The notes below the pieces were generated by a model. The model was not told the DNA's origin. It ran no database searches and saw only the letters and a list, made by a program, of their open reading frames with translations. 64,000 nt of DNA from Actinomycetota bacterium (GTDB lineage: Bacteria > Actinomycetota > Actinomycetes > Nanopelagicales > Nanopelagicaceae): positions 1 through 64,000 of the forward strand of contig JAPLBF010000008.1 of NCBI GenBank assembly GCA_026392825.1. Reading direction: 5' to 3'. Positions 61,421 through 64,000 of this stretch are shown here, piece after piece (the stretch's first letter is position 1; each line of letters begins with the position of its first letter). The position numbers and the translations under genes are program-made.

Positions 61421-63915
61421 TTAGTTGCTGCGGCTAAATCTTCTGGAGAATCGGGTGTGGTTGCTTTGGCTGCACCAGCAAATGTGAATTTAGCTTCCGC
61501 TGCATCACCTTCGACATCTACGACGATAATTTCGCCAGCCTTTAGCTCGCCAAAGAGAATTCGCTCTGAAAGTGAATCTTCGATCTCGCGTTGAATAACG
61601 CGACGCAATGGACGGGCACCAAGTAGCGGATCGTAACCACGAGCTGCCAATAGATCCTTAGCTGCTTGAGTAAGTTCGATTCCCATATCTTTCGCCTTTA
61701 AACGCTCATCCAAGTTAGCGATCATCAAATCAACAATTTGAATAATCTGATCTTTCGTCAACTGGTGGAAGACAATTACATCGTCGATACGGTTAAGGAA
61801 TTCAGGACGGAAGTGGTTCTTGAGTTCGTCTTGAACCTTGCCCTTCATGCGATCGTAATTCGTTAAGTCGTCATCGATATTGGCAAAGCCAAGTCCGAGG
61901 CTCTTGGAAATATCGCGAGTACCGAGGTTGGTAGTCATGATGATTACTGTGTTCTTGAAGTCAACGGTGCGACCTTGTGCATCTGTGAGGCGACCATCTT
62001 CAAGAACTTGAAGGAGTGAGTTAAAGATATCTGGGTGAGCTTTTTCTATTTCATCGAATAAGACAACTGAGAATGGGCGACGACGCACTTTCTCTGTTAG
62101 CTGTCCACCTTCGTCATAACCGACATACCCTGGAGGTGCACCAAATAAACGTGATGCTGTGTGGCGCTCTGAATACTCAGACATATCTAGTTGGATAAGT
62201 GCGGTCTCATCGCCAAATAAGAATGAAGCGAGTGTGCGTGAAAGTTCAGTCTTACCGACACCTGATGGGCCAGCGAAGATAAATGAACCACCAGGACGCT
62301 TTGGATCCTTTAGACCTGCACGAGTACGGCGAATCGCCTGTGAGAGAGCCTTGATCGCTTGGTCTTGTCCAATAACGCGGCGATGAAGTTCATCTTCCAT
62401 GCGAAGCAGACGTGCAGTCTCTTCTTCAGTTAACTTGAATACAGGAATACCGGTTGAGGCAGATAGAACTTGGGCGATGAGTTCTTCATCAACTTCAGTT
62501 ACCTTATCGAGATCAGTTGCTTTCCAATGCTTTTCAGCTTCGACCTTTTCCGCAACAAGAGTCTTCTCTTTATCGCGAAGTGCGGCAGCGCCTTCGAAAT
62601 CTTGACCGTCAATTGCTGACTCTTTCGCTTTGCGAGCTTCTGCGATCTTGTCATCAAATTCGCGGAGTTCAGCCGGAGCAGTCATACGCTTAATGCGAAG
62701 ACGTGAACCTGCTTCATCAATTAGGTCGATCGCCTTATCTGGCAAGAAACGATCCGAAACATAGCGATCTGCCATATTTGCAGCGGCAGCTAGTGCGCCA
62801 TCGGTAATTGAAACGCGGTGATGGGTTTCATAGCGATCGCGAAGACCTTTAAGAATTTCAATTGTGTGAGCAACTGATGGCTCTTTAACTTGAATTGGTT
62901 GGAAGCGTCGTTCTAGCGCAGCATCTTTTTCAACATGCTTGCGGTATTCATCCAAGGTTGTTGCACCAATTGTCTGCAGTTCACCACGGGCCAACATTGG
63001 CTTCAAGATGCTTGCTGCATCAATTGCGCCTTCAGCTGCTCCTGCACCAACGAGGGTGTGGATTTCATCGATAAACAAAATGATATCGCCGCGAGTTTTA
63101 ATCTCTTTCAAGACTTTCTTTAGGCGTTCTTCAAAATCTCCACGGTAGCGACTACCGGCAACAAGTGCACCCAAATCGAGTGAATATAACTGCTTATCCT
63201 TAAGGGTTTCTGGGACATCGTTTTTAAAGATCGCTTGTGCAAGTCCTTCAACTACGGCAGTTTTACCAACGCCTGGTTCGCCAATTAATACTGGGTTATT
63301 TTTGGTGCGACGTGACAGAACTTGCATCACGCGTTCAATTTCATTTTCGCGACCGATTACTGGATCGAGCTTTCCCTCACGGGCAGCCTGTGTGAGGTTG
63401 CGGCCGAATTGGTCTAAGACGAGTGAAGTAGATGGCGTGCCTTCTGCAGGTCCGCCAGATGTTGCTGCTTCTTTTCCTTGGTAGCCAGAGAGAAGTTGAA
63501 TAACTTGTTGGCGAACGCGATTTAAGTCTGCGCCGAGTTTTACAAGAACTTGTGCGGCAACGCCTTCACCTTCGCGGATTAAGCCAAGCAAAATATGTTC
63601 AGTTCCGATGTAGTTGTGGCCCAGTTGCAACGCTTCGCGAAGTGAGAGTTCAAGAACTTTCTTAGCGCGTGGAGTAAATGGAATATGGCCACTAGGTGCT
63701 TGTTGTCCTTGGCCAATAATTTCTTCAACTTGGGCGCGCACGCCTTCAAGTGAGATGCCGAGCGCTTCCAGGCCTTTAGCTGCTACGCCTTCACCTTCGT
63801 GGATCAAACCGAGGAGGATATGTTCAGTACCGATGTAGTTGTGATTGAGCATGCGTGCTTCTTCTTGAGCCAAGACAACAACACGTCGGGCTCGATCGGT
63901 AAAGCGCTCAAACAT
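61417..63915 (-). CDS. clpC: ATP-dependent Clp protease ATP-binding subunit ClpC
   Basis: [71 protein letters not shown]-like middle region. Confidence 0.97.
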   Translation of the reverse strand: MFERFTDRARRVVVLAQEEARMLNHNYIGTEHILLGLIHEGEGVAAKGLEALGISLEGVRAQVEEIIGQGQQAPSGHIPFTPRAKKVLELSLREALQLGHNYIGTEHILLGLIREGEGVAAQVLVKLGADLNRVRQQVIQLLSGYQGKEAATSGGPAEGTPSTSLVLDQFGRNLTQAAREGKLDPVIGRENEIERVMQVLSRRTKNNPVLIGEPGVGKTAVVEGLAQAIFKNDVPETLKDKQLYSLDLGALVAGSRYRGDFEERLKKVLKEIKTRGDIILFIDEIHTLVGAGAAEGAIDAASILKPMLARGELQTIGATTLDEYRKHVEKDAALERRFQPIQVKEPSVAHTIEILKGLRDRYETHHRVSITDGALAAAANMADRYVSDRFLPDKAIDLIDEAGSRLRIKRMTAPAELREFDDKIAEARKAKESAIDGQDFEGAAALRDKEKTLVAEKVEAEKHWKATDLDKVTEVDEELIAQVLSASTGIPVFKLTEEETARLLRMEDELHRRVIGQDQAIKALSQAIRRTRAGLKDPKRPGGSFIFAGPSGVGKTELSRTLASFLFGDETALIQLDMSEYSERHTASRLFGAPPGYVGYDEGGQLTEKVRRRPFSVVLFDEIEKAHPDIFNSLLQVLEDGRLTDAQGRTVDFKNTVIIMTTNLGTRDISKSLGLGFANIDDDLTNYDRMKGKVQDELKNHFRPEFLNRIDDVIVFHQLTKDQIIQIVDLMIANLDERLKAKDMGIELTQAAKDLLAARGYDPLLGARPLRRVIQREIEDSLSERILFGELKAGEIIVVDVEGDAAEAKFTFAGAAKATTPDSPEDLAAATN

Positions 63916-64000
63916 CGGCAGACTCCTTTGAAGGTGGTAACTATTCTGTTCTAGCCAAGCCTATAACCCAACGCAGGGAAGACGCGAGGTGGATTGCTTG

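Noticed and set aside
1-64000. CRISPR arrays, transposons, integrases, prophage or toxin-antitoxin modules
   Set aside because: No regularly spaced repeats and no recognisable Cas, transposase, integrase or phage proteins among the translated ORFs; tRNA genes are not flanked by integration-type repeats that I could see.

Overview
This 64 kb window looks like a compact, streamlined actinobacterial chromosome segment. Gene content and order suggest a freshwater Nanopelagicales-like lineage, but that is an inference. Main blocks, left to right: (1) a ribosomal/housekeeping block with rplA(partial)-rplK-nusG-secE-tRNA-Trp, an aminotransferase, murB, a MaoC/Had-like pair, rpmG, tRNA-Met and tRNA-Thr; (2) a same-strand run (about 15.6->7.7 kb) of a polar amino-acid-type ABC transporter, mtnA, a class II aldolase-SDR fusion, a RuBisCO-like protein (RLP) and a FUSC-type membrane protein; (3) psiE-like, tRNA-Tyr, copC, yajQ, rarD; (4) a polyprenyl synthase plus a full 14-gene complex I locus nuoN->nuoA, then menG, bioY, menF, menD, menC, menB, menE, menA; (5) system II cytochrome c maturation genes; (6) an XPB helicase module; (7) secreted proteins, proC, radA, a glcD-like gene and clpC. 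The best functional lead is the mtnA / aldolase-SDR / RLP cluster, a possible salvage locus for methylthioribose or 5-deoxyribose. Three conserved genes appear broken: nusG by a 49-bp-period imperfect tandem duplication, nuoD by an exact 38-bp tandem duplication, and the aldolase-SDR gene by an in-frame TAA. The nusG and nuoD lesions look like metagenome or contig-join assembly artefacts. No CRISPR array, transposase, integrase or prophage was seen. All functional calls are by eye from the translated proteins; no database search was run.
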